Below, one piece after another: positions 43,781 through 55,230 of a stretch of 64,000 nucleotides of DNA. Numbering within the stretch: the stretch's first letter is position 1; every line of letters begins with the position of its first letter. The stretch comes from Girardinichthys multiradiatus (taxonomy: Eukaryota > Chordata > Actinopteri > Cyprinodontiformes > Goodeidae). The stretch spans positions 7,863,740 through 7,927,739 of the forward strand of contig NC_061804.1 of NCBI RefSeq assembly GCF_021462225.1, given 5' to 3'. The notes beneath the pieces were generated by a model. That model had not been told where the DNA came from and searched no databases. It was given only the letters and a program-made list of their open reading frames with translations. Made by a program: the position numbers and the translations under genes.

Positions 43781-45390
43781 CAGGTCCTTCTCAAAATATT
43801 AGCATATTGTGATAAAGTTCATTATTTTCCATAATGTCATGATGAAAATTTAACATTCATATATTTTAGATTCATTGCACACTAACTGAAATATTTCAGG
43901 TCTTTTATTGTCTTAATACGGATGATTTTGGCATACAGCTCATGAAAACCCAAAATTCCTATCTCACAATATTAGCATATTTCATCCGACCAATAAAAGA
44001 AAAGTGTTTTTAATACAAAAAACGTCAACCTTCAAATAATCATGTACAGTTATGCACTCAATACTTGGTCGGGAATCCTTTTGCAGAAATGACTGCTTCA
44101 ATGCGGCGTGGCATGGAGGCAATCATGTTGTGGCACTGCTGAGGTCTTATGGAGGCCCAGGATGCTTCGATAGCGGCCTTTAGCTCATCCAGAGTGTTGG
44201 GTCTTGAGTCTCTCAACGTTCTCTTCACAATATCCCACAGATTCTCTATGGGGTTCAGGTCAGGAGAGTGTGCAGGCCAATTGAGCACAGTGATACCATG
44301 GTCAGTAAACCATTTACCAGTGGTTTTGGCACTGTGAGCAGGTGCCAGGTCGTGCTGAAAAATGAAATCTTCATCTCCATAAAGCTTTTCAGCAGATGGA
44401 AGCATGAAGTGCTCCAAAATCTCCTGATAGCTAGCTGCATTGACCCTGCCATTGATAAAACACAGTGGACCAACACCAGCAGCTGACACAGCACCCCAGA
44501 CCATCACTGACTGTGGGTACTTGACACTGGACTTCTGGCATTTTGGCATTTCCTTCTCCCCAGTCTTCCTCCAGACTCTAGCACCTTAATTTCCGAATGA
44601 CATGCAGAATTTGCTTTCATCCGAAAAAAGTACTTTGGACCACTGAGCAACAGTCCAGTGCTGCTTCTCTGTAGCCCAGGTCAGGCGCTTCTGCCGCTGT
44701 TTCTGGTTCAAAAGTGGCTTGACCTGGGGAATGTGGCACCTGTAGCCCATTTCCTGCACACGCCTGTGCACGGTGGCTCTGGATGTTTCTACTCCAGACT
44801 CAGTCCACTGCTTCCGCAGGTCCCCCAAGGTCTGGAATCGGCCCTTCTCTACAATCTTCCTCAGGGTCCGGTCACCTCTTCTCGTTGTGCAGCGTTCTCT
44901 GCCACACTTTTTCCTTCCCACAGACTTCCCTCTGAGGTGCCTTGATACAGCACTCTGGGAACAGCCTATTCGTTCAGAAATTTCTTTCTGTGTCTTACCC
45001 TCTTGCTTGAGGGTGTCAATAGTGGCCTTCTGGACAGCAGTCAGGTCGGCAGTCTTACCCATGATTGGGGTTTTGAGTGATGAACCAGGCTGGGAGTTTT
45101 AAAGGCCTCAGGAATCTTTTGCAGGTGTTTAGAGTTAACTCGTTGATTCAGATGATTAGGTTCATAGCTCGTTTAGAGACCCTTTTAATGATATGCTAAT
45201 TTTGTGAGATAGGAATTTTGGGTTTTCATGAGCTGTATGCCAAAATCATCCGTATTAAGACAATAAAAGACCTGAAATATTTCAGTTAGTGTGCAATGAA
45301 TCTAAAATATATGAATGTTAAATTTTCATCATGACATTATGGAAAATAATGAACTTTATCACAATATGCTAATATTTTGAGAAGGACCTG
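43781..45390 (-). mobile_element. Tc1 transposon copy A (1,610 bp, TA-flanked, near intact)
   Basis: Flanked by TA (43779-43780 and 45391-45392). Both ends start CAGGTCCTTCTCAAAATATT and carry about 205 bp of almost perfect terminal inverted repeat, an IR/DR-style layout. It encodes one transposase on the minus strand (45062-44058). The sister copy B is at 55231. The ends are so well preserved that insertion was recent on an evolutionary scale (inference). Confidence 0.95.
44058..45062 (-). pseudogene. Tc1 transposase, copy A (one nonsense mutation)
   Basis: 334 codons plus stop. The N-terminal paired-like HTH reads VQKATIDTLKQEGKTQKEIS, then CSQSAVSRHL, followed by a basic RRG-containing linker. 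The DDE domain has LFSDESKF (Asp1), FQHDLAPAHSAKTTG (Asp2) and SPDLNPIENLW (Glu; DD34E type). The frame is whole except for a TAA in place of CAA at 44586-44588, between SFGN and GARVW. That stop falls after Asp1, so the copy cannot make a full enzyme. Confidence 0.93.
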
Positions 45391-45451
45391 TATAGCTGCT
45401 AAAAGCAGCTGCTGTGTGATGAAATACTTATACTTATAATTTAAGTACCTT

Positions 45452-45676
45452 GGGCTGCATGGTGGTGCAGGTGGTAGCACTGTTGCCTTGCAGCAAGAAG
45501 GTCCTAGGTTCAACTCCCAGCCACTCTTTCTGCATGGAGTTTGCATGTTCTCCCCTTGCATGTGTGGGTTCTCACCAGGTACTCCTGCTTCCTCCCTCAG
45601 GGCAAAAAGATGACTGTTCAGTTAATTGGTCTCTCTAAATTGCCCTTATGTGTGAATGAGTGTGTGCATGGTTGAG
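45452..45676 (+). mobile_element. tRNA-derived fish SINE (copy 2)
   Basis: Starts GGGCTGCATGGTGGTGCAGG and GGTAGCACTGTTGCCTTGCA, box-B-like GGTTCAACTCCC, then TTTGCATGTTCTCCCC and AATTGGTCTCTCTAAATTGC. It is the same family as 6966-7280, in the opposite orientation, and 3'-truncated. Confidence 0.8.
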
Positions 45677-47400
45677 TACAGGAGCACTCATCTGTGGAAA
45701 ATAACACAACAAATATATTACATTACCTGACTGGCAAGTGATGACAATTTAGATTGCAAATAAAAAAAAATCCAAGATTAATTCTCACCATTTTTATGTG
45801 CAGAAAAAAGTGTTGTTAACGATGCCTACTGGCTGATCAGTCTGTCAGTATTTTAAAACCACAACCAGAAAAAACCTTTTAATATTCAGTCAGTAAATGC
45901 TGCACATCTGGAAATCCAAACTGAACAACTTTTTGGTTCCCAGTATAACTCAAAATCATGTTGAGTCATTTTCACAGAGCTGGGTTTTTAAAACTCCAAC
46001 AAAAGTGTCATTTATTCCTGCTCAAACTGCAAGCTAGAAACTAAATTATATTATAATGACTGCTTAAATATATCAACAGTACTTTCAAAACTACTGGAAC
46101 AACAAGGTTAATTCTTTGTTTTATGCTGTACCTGAAAAACGTCAAGTTTGAGGTCAAGCCCAGTGCTCAGCATTTGCAGCTGAAATGATTATCTTCAGAA
46201 GTGCAAAAAGTAGTAGAATTACTGAGATCTATCCAGATGACATTGATTTGAAATACTTACAACATCCAACAGAAAAGCCATTAATTTTACTGAGATGTTT
46301 GAATCCCATTTACAAAGACGCTGAAAGATGCTGATGTATTCGATGAAGGTCATCAGATGACCCAATTATTGAAGTACTGAGTGCGGATTTTAAAATGTAA
46401 ATTTACATCAGGCTGGATTAAAAAAAAAAGCATTACGTTACAGAATGAAATAGCACTGTTTTTCACAGGACAGGTAGTACTAAAATAATTTGTTGTTGAA
46501 TTTATGGGATTTAATATTAAGCCCTATGGGTATTCCTATTCCAACCAGATTACAACAGTTGAACTCTTCAACTCATACACCTTTGAACTGTAAAATACTA
46601 GATTATGGTGCCCTTTGCAAGAAAAATAAAGATAAGTGAGGATTTAAAAATTCTCAGATCATGAATAGGGACAATTATAATAATAGCGGGGTTTTTCAGT
46701 ATCTCATACAGGACTAAATCCTGATCAACCTAGCATTCGTTTCATCAAATGAAATCATCTTTTTTAACCTTGAATATCAATGTTTTTAATCACAGTCTGC
46801 AAGCAAAAAAGAGCTGCAAAACCTATTCTTTAGATTACTAATAGCTCTTACAACACAGAGAACCTCCAGTCTAATACATTGTCCAGAAGGCCCGGCATTA
46901 CTTTCAATGGATGAAAAGATAAGCCTATCTTAACAGTCTTATCTCCAGATTGGTTAAGGCACAGCAGCAGTGAATACAAAAGGAATAGGATTTGACAGCA
47001 GAAGCATTGCAGGAATCTAGTATTTGTATATGTAAATGCTAACATTCCATAATGATGATGTTAAGCATGATTTAACAACAGTTATGCAACTTCAAGGCCT
47101 AAACAGTCATAGCTCTGCAATGACAAAGAGGAAGTTTTAGAGCTCAGCTTGAAAAGCTTGTTTGATGTAAACATTGTGACATGAACTGGCGTAGTGGTTA
47201 AGTTGAGTGCGATTAAAGGATTTAATGTGTAAAATAAGATCACTTCCATCAGGGAGCCAAAGTCTTGATCCTTGTGTTCTCAGCAAATCATTTCAAGGTT
47301 AAGATTGTTATTGTTATCCTTGCAGGGCGGTTAGTTTTATGGCTAGTAATCATACATTTTTAAAAAGAAGCCAATTTGATTTACTTTCTTGGTTCTTTTT
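45677..47400. other. Spacer, no gene seen
   Basis: AT-rich with no coding similarity. A short segment, ACTGGCGTAGTGGTTAAGTT at 47188-47207, resembles a tRNA-like SINE head but lacks box B. Confidence 0.45.
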
Positions 47401-47439
47401 TAAAATTTCTTCACTTCTTACTCTGTGGTGGAGAATTTC

Positions 47440-47570
47440 AGGGTAGTGTGTCACTGGTGTATTCACACCAGGAAACTCATTTGGTCCGCTTGTTTGGTCC
47501 GGACCTGACTTTATTTCTTTCGTTTCGTGCGGTTTGGTTTTACATTGTACTTTTTGCAAGTGAACTATTG
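47440..47570. repeat. Fish MITE-like fragment
   Basis: GTGTATTCACACCAGGAAAC, GGTCCGCTTGTTTGGTCCGG and CGTTTCGTGCGGTTTGG are typical of a small interspersed repeat found widely in teleosts. Ends unresolved. Confidence 0.4.
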
Positions 47571-47639
47571 CTTGTAAACCAAGCTACGGTGGTGGCAGTT
47601 GTTCCTCCATTTCATTCATTTCCGGGTCTTTGTTCTATC

Positions 47640-49150
47640 CCACCTCCGTCATTTCATTCAATGGAAACAATGATAGTCACCACCAAGACCTGACTGCCAA
47701 CCCCAACTCAGACCCTGACCAGAAGACCCACTGCTTCTCCCGACCTCCAACCCCAGATAGCAAACAGCAAACGGGGTTGTGGAAAGACCCCATGCCTACC
47801 TCCGCCTGCTCAAATTTGGTGTCGATGCTTGTTGTTGTAAAGTGCATTTAAAAAGAAAAACTGGTGGGGAAGCCGGTCTGCTACACCACGCTGGAGCCAG
47901 CTGGAAGTGTGCAACGACGACCAAGATTGTGACTCCACTCCAAAAAAAATAAAAATAGCAGACCAGCCAGTCCAGCGCAACAAGAATACGCCACACGGCC
48001 AACATGTCTAACCAATCTCCGAATCCACGGGGCAGAGCCAACAGAGCGCCCGGTCCCCAATGCCCCACAGCCCGGCGTCGGACTGCACCTGACCTATTCC
48101 TAACACACTCCAGGAAGAGGAAGAGGAAGTGTCAGAGCTGGAATCTCTGACCCAAGGGCACGTTACACCCTCCGCTCGGTCTTATTCCAGCTGTTGACAG
48201 CGGCTAATGGAGGGACCAGACCGCGCGTCACCTGAAGGCCTTGAAACTCGCAGGAGAGTGAGGCTTCTACTTTGAAGAATCCTTGGATCCAAAAGTGACT
48301 ACGATCATGCCGATCGTATGCAACAAAGTTAAGTAATAATTTGCTCTTCGAGTACCCAGCACTCATTCATAAAAAGGGGTTAATTGAGACAAGCTTGATA
48401 TTCTCTTCAGGTGCAATTTGTGCCCCAGAGAACTCCCCATAGCAGCTCTAATCACGACCTGAAGGCGAGGTATCGGAACCGCAGTTTGGCCAGCTCACGC
48501 AAGAGGTGGTGTTTGGGCAGAGATTAGAATGAAATAATCTAAATAATGTTCGTTTAATGATTTTGGTTTTTGTTTGTGTTAAGAAAACTCAGCTGAGTGT
48601 TAGCAGACTAGCTGCTCAGCTAATAATGTGTTCTCTGTTGTGTTTTAAAGTTAAGAAAAACTTTATTTAAAAGGTGATTTTAAACACAGATCGGCCATAA
48701 CGCCTCGTCAATGCTTATGCATTTTAATGCTTTTATTGGTGATATTTTAAAGATACATCTCCGACTTTAAGGAGCTATAGGCTTCCCTTTTTGTTAGCTG
48801 AAAGCGCTAACGAAAAAGGCTAAACACTTGATTTGCCGTTATCTTATGAATTCCTTACGAATCATTTATCCAGAAAAGTTGTTAGTTACTGATCTAGGAA
48901 AATAATATTTTCCTAAATATTATTTTATTAAATAAAGACAGCCAATTAAACACAATTGAGAATCACCCAGAAGGTTGGTTTATTCAGCAAATCGTAAAAT
49001 ATTATTTTATTAAAATAATGTTTTATCTGATCTTGCCTTGTGAATGGTGGTTTGAAGGCATACTGAAGAAGTGTGGCAATTTGGCAAATTTGAATGGGTC
49101 AGTTTTTATCAATTCTGATGCAAATGAGTATCTTTGAATAATTCATTTTT
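47640..49150. other. GC-rich then AT-rich block, possible retroelement remnant
   Basis: From 47640 to 48300 the base composition is clearly higher in GC than the neighbours. A short plus frame starts at 48004 (MSNQSPNPRGRANRAP, Arg/Pro-rich) and ends after about 45 codons. The rest is AT-rich. Long, low-similarity leader-like sequence of an LTR element is one reading, but I see no RT, protease or LTR borders here. Confidence 0.3.
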
Positions 49151-49195
49151 GTAGCATCAAGCTGTGGTTGGGACAAAGTACTCTTTGCTGGGAAG

Positions 49196-49335
49196 TAGCA
49201 TTTAGAGCAAGGACCCATGTACAGAGGCTGACAGTCCTCAACACATTACCAACATGGACTTTTGCCACGTCTTCCCCCTTCTCTCTCTGACCATTTCCTG
49301 TCTAATTAGTGTGAATAAAGACCATTAGCGCCACT
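49196..49335 (+). mobile_element. SINE 3' part
   Basis: GGACCCATGTACAGAGGCTG, ACAGTCCTCAACACATTACC, then CTTCCCCCTTCTCTCTCTGA and TTTCCTGTCTAATTAG before a GAATAAAGACC tail. The pattern matches a common teleost tRNA-type SINE; related sequence at 38917. Confidence 0.6.
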
Positions 49336-50310
49336 AAATAATCTGACCCTCCTTTACTTTCATAGAAGCATAAAATCCATTATTTTAAACTACCGTTTTA
49401 TTTACATATCAGAAAAAAAGAAAAGATCAAGGTACTAGACAAACAAGTTCAGAATAATGTGATGAGTCTAAAGTGACAATTAAATCTCTCCTTATGTAAA
49501 GACATCCTTTGAGAGTCTGTGTATTTGCATAGTATTCGTCTTCCTCTGTGTTTGAAGCAGTCAACTCTTTTCTGTCATTTTGCACCAACTGGACTCTGCT
49601 CTCCTAAATTCTCCATCCTGTGAAAATTGTCTTCATCATGCAGTCTTGAAGAACATCTCAATTCTTATGACATCTCAAGGAGAAGGCCGGAAAGAGAAGG
49701 AGAACCTCTCAAAAGCGAAGAGTTGAGTAAATTAATCAACAAAATGACGCATTATTTCATCAGTCGTTTGAAATGAAAAAGGACCATGTCGAAGGTCGAC
49801 TGCACTCTTCCACCTCACTGCAGAAACTCTTCTAAACCATAACTGTGCACTTCCATCAGGGCAAAGGCATGATTTGTTGTCGGCAGAAGAATTGCTTTTA
49901 GAGGGGGGTGAGAGGAAGATGTGGTGTGCTACTACCATCTTTGTTTTAGATGGTTTGTTTTTCTTCCATGCTGCATTGTAAAAAGAGTGGAATTTGTACA
50001 TTAAGTTGGTCACTTACATTCTAAAACATACAGCTGATTTGTGCTGTTAGTTGTTTGCACTGTTAGTGTTTTCATTGAGATGTCTTATATACCTTTGCAC
50101 CACTGCTACAAAATTATGTATGTGCAAAAGGAATGTCACAGCATGGACCCAACAATGGTTTTATTTAAACAAGGCTACACCATGCAGACGCTTTGTATAT
50201 GCTGGTTAAGAGTCACACACCTCCCAGTGCTGAATACATGAATTGGCTGAAAGGGGACCTAGTCCTAATTTCTAATTAAATCAGGTAGTAAATATTGCAT
50301 GACTTAGGGT
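49336..50310. other. Spacer, no gene seen
   Basis: No coding similarity or repeat border recognised. Confidence 0.45.
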
Positions 50311-50311
50311 A

Positions 50312-50531
50312 CAGGTGTCAAACTTTAATCTTCCAGGGCTGGTGTCTTGCAACTTTTAGATATGTCTCTACTTTAACACACCTGAATCAAATAATTACAT
50401 CATTAGCAGGATTCTGGAGAACTTGAATGCATACTGAGGATGTAATTCAGCCATTTGATTCAGGTATGTTGTACCAGAGACACGTCTAAAAGTTTCAGGA
50501 CACCTGTTCTTGAGGAGTGGAGTTTGAAGGA
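50312..50531. mobile_element. Palindromic MITE
   Basis: About 220 bp folding back on itself. On the left is ACTTTTAGATATGTCTCT and ACACACCTGAATCAAATAAT; the inverse of the right end reads ACTTTTAGACGTGTCTCT and ACATACCTGAATCAAATGGC. Outer parts also match (CAGGTGTC). No target duplication identified. Confidence 0.75.
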
Positions 50532-51987
50532 GCTGAAGTTGAAGAAGTACTGACTTTTGGGGGTGGGGGAGGTGGACAGTTATGCATGCATATTTGCATA
50601 CTTATTGCCTTGCAAAAGTGAATATTTTGCAAGGCACTATAGTTAGAAAACAATGCACGTCTCAGTGTTATGTACAAGTTAAATTAATACAAAGAACAAG
50701 ATATTGTTTATATTTCTGATTTCTAGAAATGTAAAATAACAACATGTCATCCTAGAGTTTGAGATGGAGTTTCTGATACAGGTTTCTGTGTGTTTTCTTT
50801 GATGAAAAAATAACTTTATGTTTCTGTGATTGGATTTACTCTGTGATAAGTGATGTATGATAAAGTTTTGTTCACTGATCAGAAACAGTGTTGATATTTT
50901 TTCAGAAAAATTGTCTAAAAATGGGTTCAAATGAATTACAAATTAGCAAATTTGTAATTCATATACAGAAATTAAGACGGCTTGATGCATGGTAAGCAAA
51001 ATAAAAACAGGCTGAAATTGTGCAGGTACCACATGCAGAATTAAGTCTTTAGAAATCGTTACAGTAGCTGTTTATCAGGTTTCTCCTCTCTGGAAATAAA
51101 GAGAAAATGATCTCACTTAGAAGTAATAATATAAACACTCCCAACCCTTCACTGTGTATCTCTGATACATGCGGCTCTGGGGGTGAAACTACATGTTTCA
51201 CTCAAGTTTCCCACTGTGTTACAAGACAGTCAGTTGATGAACTTAGTCCTACAGCAGAATACATGCTGCGCTTGTGCTCTGCACTTTGAAGAATTTGTGT
51301 TTCCTCTGTTTACAGCTTTTTTCTTTCAGCTGCCCAGCTTTACAACCCTTCTTTCTTTAATATGAACTTCTAGACATGAATTGTGTTGCTCTAGATCTCA
51401 GACTGTGTGGAAACTCATTGTTTGTATGACCTTTTATTAATGCAATATAAAGTGGACTTAATCAAAGAGGTCCTTAAAGGGCTTCTGCAGCTCTTTAAAT
51501 GACAAGCTGAGGATGTAATTCAACATTTTGAATCACTGTCATTACTCAATAATTTATTAGTTAAGATGGATGGTATTTATATTTTATATTATCTTCCTTT
51601 TAGATCAGGAGAAACATTTTTTTGTTTTAAATTTAATCTAGTCAAATATTTGTTTTCAAAAACAACATCTCACAAAAAGATGATAGACCAACTTTTTACA
51701 CTGGTTTAAAGGGTAAGGCTAAGGCTAAGAAAGCAATGAAGCTTTAAGAGCTCTTTGGCTGCGATGATCAATAGATTTTACTGTTTGGTTCCAAATTTGA
51801 AAGGATGTGGGTCTAACTACTCAGCAAATTAATGGCTTGATTATACTTTGGACTTGTGTTGTAAACTTGTGTTGTAAACTATCGAGGCCCAAAAGTTCAT
51901 AAATAGGTCAAAAACTAAATACAGTATTTATATATCTGATTGTGGGCCATTGCCCTTAGAATCATTAAAAGTGGTTGGACAAACTCT
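50532..51987. other. Spacer, no gene seen
   Basis: AT-rich; no supported feature. Confidence 0.5.
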
Positions 51988-52262
51988 TAAAGTGGAACTA
52001 AACCCAATGTGAAAGCACAACTTTGCCCCCAGACAAATTTTAAAAAATGCCACCAAAGTGTGCTGTGCCAAGAGACACTGAGGGGCACAGCCAAGTGTGG
52101 GGATGAGCAAAGAGGGTTAAGCGGGGGGGTTAATTTGGGGTTTAATTACTCTTTTATCTGACTCATTGAAACATGGATAGTGACCAGAGCGACACTGGTA
52201 GCTTTGCCATGGATCAGTCTTTTGAGGTGAAATAATTTTCACCCCTCTCGTCACCCGAGGTG
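51988..52262 (+). mobile_element. 5' end of the TAAAGTGGAACTAAACCC transposon (second copy)
   Basis: Starts TAAAGTGGAACTAAACCC exactly like 17024, then follows that copy for about 270 bp with roughly 75-80 percent visual identity (AAAAATGCCACCAAAG, GTGCCAAG(G/A)GACACT). It holds an ATG frame MDSDQSDTGSFAMDQSFEVK that is stopped in both copies. Similarity ends where the tandem-repeat block begins; no right end found. Confidence 0.75.
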
Positions 52263-52289
52263 ACCACCTTTGGTGTAGATTTGCACAGG

Positions 52290-54530
52290 TGCCTCCTTGT
52301 CCTTCCCGGAGGATCTGGCCAGCACTCCTTCTCCTTGCCTGGCGCCTCCGACTTCGCTTCCTGGTCCACAGCCTCATCCTAGCGATGTCTCAGTGCCCTG
52401 TAGCGGCTCCCAGCGGAGGAGTGAGGGACGCTCTTCTCCCTCTGTGCAGCTTGGAGCTCCTGAACATACAGCTAGCCTTCCGTGCCTAAAGAAATCCTGC
52501 CGCTTCAAGTCTGATTCCAATTTTTATGAAGAGACTTACCAATGCTCCAGCTCCAGTGTCTGCTGGGTGTTCGTCAGCTGCCTCAGCTCCTGTTCCAGGC
52601 CTCTCTGAGGGGTCAGCCAACGCTCCAGCTTCAGTCTCCGCTGGATGTTCGTCAGCCGCCTCAGCTCCTGTTCGAGACCGCTCCAAGGGATCTACCGATG
52701 CTCCAGCTTCAGTCTCCACTGGAGGTTCATCAGCCGCCTCAGCTCCTGTTCCAGACTTCTCTGAGGGATCTGCCGACGCTCCAACTCCTGTCTCCGCTGG
52801 AGGTCAGCCAGACACCTCAGTGCCAGCTTTGTCCATTCCAGTTCAGCCACCAGTTACAACAGGTCAGCCTCTTCTCCCTGCGCATCTCCTTGGGTTTCTC
52901 TGGGGCATCCTCTCAGAGATCTTCAGTGCTCCTGTCTCCGTGGGTCAATCATCTTCTGCTGCTCAGCCATCGCCTCCATTATATCCTACAGCTTCAGCCT
53001 CTTCTGAGGGATCTGCTGATGCTTCTGCATCTGTCTCCGCTGGAGGTCAGCCAGATGCGCCAGTTCCTGTCTTTGCTGGAGAGATCTTCATTGTTTCAGC
53101 TCCTCGCTCCACTGAAAGTTGGCACAACGCTTCAGCTCCTAGCTCCACTGATGTTCGGCACGACGCTTCAGCTCCTGGTTCAACTGAAGGTCAGCACGAC
53201 GCTTCAGCTCCTGGTTTCCACTGAGGATCAGCTAGAGGTTCCAGTTTTCGTGGCCTCAGACCAACCACCTCCACTACTGCCAGTTCCTGATCAGCCACCT
53301 CCATCATCATCACCAGCTTCAGCTTCAGTCTCCACTGAGGGTTCTGCCGGAACGTTAGCTCCTGCCTCTGCTGAGAGTCAGCCAGACACCTCAGCCCGTT
53401 CTCCTGCCTCTGCTGTGGGTCGGCCCGACATCTCAGCTCCTGCGTCCGCTGTGGGTCGGCTCGACGCCTCGGCTCCTGCTGTTCAGTTATCACCGTCTTC
53501 ATCTACACTTCTGGCTCAGGCATCATCATCCTTGTCATCTACACTCCTGGCTCAGACATTATCTTCATCATCTACACTTCTGGTTCAGACATCATCATTA
53601 TCTTCATCACCTTCAACCTCTGTTGAAGGTTGGCCGGTTGTTCCTGTCTGAGAGGGGTTTGAAGGTGAACCGCTTCGAGTTCCTGTTCCTGCGTTCTGTG
53701 AGGGGTTCGAGGTCAAACCGCCTTCACTCACTGTTCCTGAGGTCCATGAGGGGTTTGAGGCTGAACTGCCTCCGTCTCTAGAGCCTCAACAGTCTCGCCG
53801 CAGATCTTCAGGGCTCCGTCGCAGATCCTCAAGGTTCTGTCGCAGCTCTCCAGAGTTCCAACGGTTTCTGCACTGCTCTCCAGAGTTCCAGCGGTTTCTG
53901 CACCGCTCTCCAGAGTTCCAGCGGTTTCTGCACCGCTCTCCAAAGTTACAGCTTGGTTCCAAGTCTCCAAGGTTCCCGCCTGGTTTCAAGTGTCCAAGGT
54001 TCCAGCACAGCTGCGAAGGTCCTCCACGCACCGCGGCAACCTCCAGACTGCCCGCTCTGAGGGTCCTCCACGCTCCACATCAGACCTCCAGACTGCCTGC
54101 TCCGAGGTTCCTGCACGCTCCGTGGCAAACCTCCAGACTGCCTGCTCCGAGGGTCCTCCACGCTCCACAGCCGACCTCCTAAGCTGCTGTTCAGCCACCA
54201 TCAGGACTATGGCTGACCTCCTGACCAAGGGTCCTCTACTCTGCTGCCTCCTGACAAACCACTTTGTGGGTTCTCCTGGTCCTGGCCTCCAGATTGCCAG
54301 CTCCTTTGTTGTCGGTTTCCTGACAGCCAGCTCCTTTGTCGCCGGTTTCCTGACAGCCAGCTCCTTTGTCACCGGCCTCCTGACAGCCAGCTCCTTTGTC
54401 GCCGGTCTCCTGACCGCCTGCTCCTTCATTGCTGGCCTCCTGGACTTTTAGTTTTTGCCCTATTGGGGTTGTGCTTTTGTTTCCGCCCTTGAGGAGAGCT
54501 CTGACAGGAGCTTGCTGGGCTTCATGCAGT
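52290..54530 (+). repeat. Multi-array tandem-repeat block with Ser/Ala/Pro-rich frames
   Basis: Four separate arrays lie in 2 kb: 78 bp x 4 (52544-52855), 30 bp x 3 (about 53855-53945), 45 bp x 3 (about 54040-54180) and 30 bp x 5 (about 54298-54440). Two overlapping plus frames stay open for 232 and 369 codons (52526-53224, 52542-53651), as expected when the units are multiples of 3. The first frame reads NAPAPVSAGCSSAASAPVPG-like units. Mucin-like annotations of this sort are common in fish repeats and are usually parts of retroelements. I do not see a signal peptide, promoter or splice pattern that would make it a host gene. Confidence 0.75.
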
Positions 54531-55230
54531 GTCCCCTTTAAAGCAAAATGAGAGCATCCATAAACTACAGTTAATACAGATGTAGACTCCGTGCAAGGAT
54601 AATGGTATGTACAGTGTTCTATCTGCATATGTTCAGCATCCCCGAGTGTAACAGAAACGAGTAGTTATACAATGAGTGTTTAGTGTGTTTCTGCAAACAT
54701 GTTAATAATGTTTATGTAGTACGTTCTTTGCCGCTGTACTTGCTGCTTCTGTTGTCTGTGGCTGCCCACAGGTGACGTTACGGTTTGCGCGGAAGAGCCA
54801 AGTATTCTGTGGTGCCCGAGTTGAACCAGAGTTTGTGCTTTGGAACTTTGTTTCATTGGTGGAAACACTTGTCACCGGTTCAAAATCACGTTCGGGAACC
54901 GGAATGGGCTCCTAACCACGTTGGTGGAAAAGGGGTATATGAGGCTCAGATGCGTAACTCCAGCAGATGTAACTTTGAATGATGTTAACTTATATAAATC
55001 CCATAGACACTGATGCTGCCTGAGGTCCTGCTCAGAAGTGTTTGTAATAGGAGATCATGACAGAACTTTTCGTCATTACCTTCATTAACGTTTAATGGAA
55101 TAAAGCTATGGACAGATTTGACAATTACCAGATTTGGTTGCCGACTCTTTGAAGAATTTAAAGAAGCTATACCTGAATTTATTTTTTTCTGGTTAAGTTT
55201 TACAAGCAATATAAAGTCTACAGAGAAATA
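54531..55230. other. Spacer with a repeat fragment
   Basis: At 54860-54945, CACTTGTCACCGGTTCAAAA, GGGAACCGGAATGGGCTCC and CCACGTTGGTGGAAAAGGGG match a small fish repeat. Otherwise nothing supported. Confidence 0.45.

Noticed and set aside
47188..47207. tRNA-like or SINE head
   Set aside because: Isolated box-A-like match without box B or SINE body.
50495..50677. Minus-strand frame with PPPPPPK and Ser/Thr run
   Set aside because: It overlaps the right arm of the palindromic MITE and a G-rich run; not a credible gene.
53191..54628. Minus-strand frames rich in Glu, Arg and Trp over the tandem arrays
   Set aside because: Antisense shadows kept open by the same repeat periodicity; no start context or similarity.
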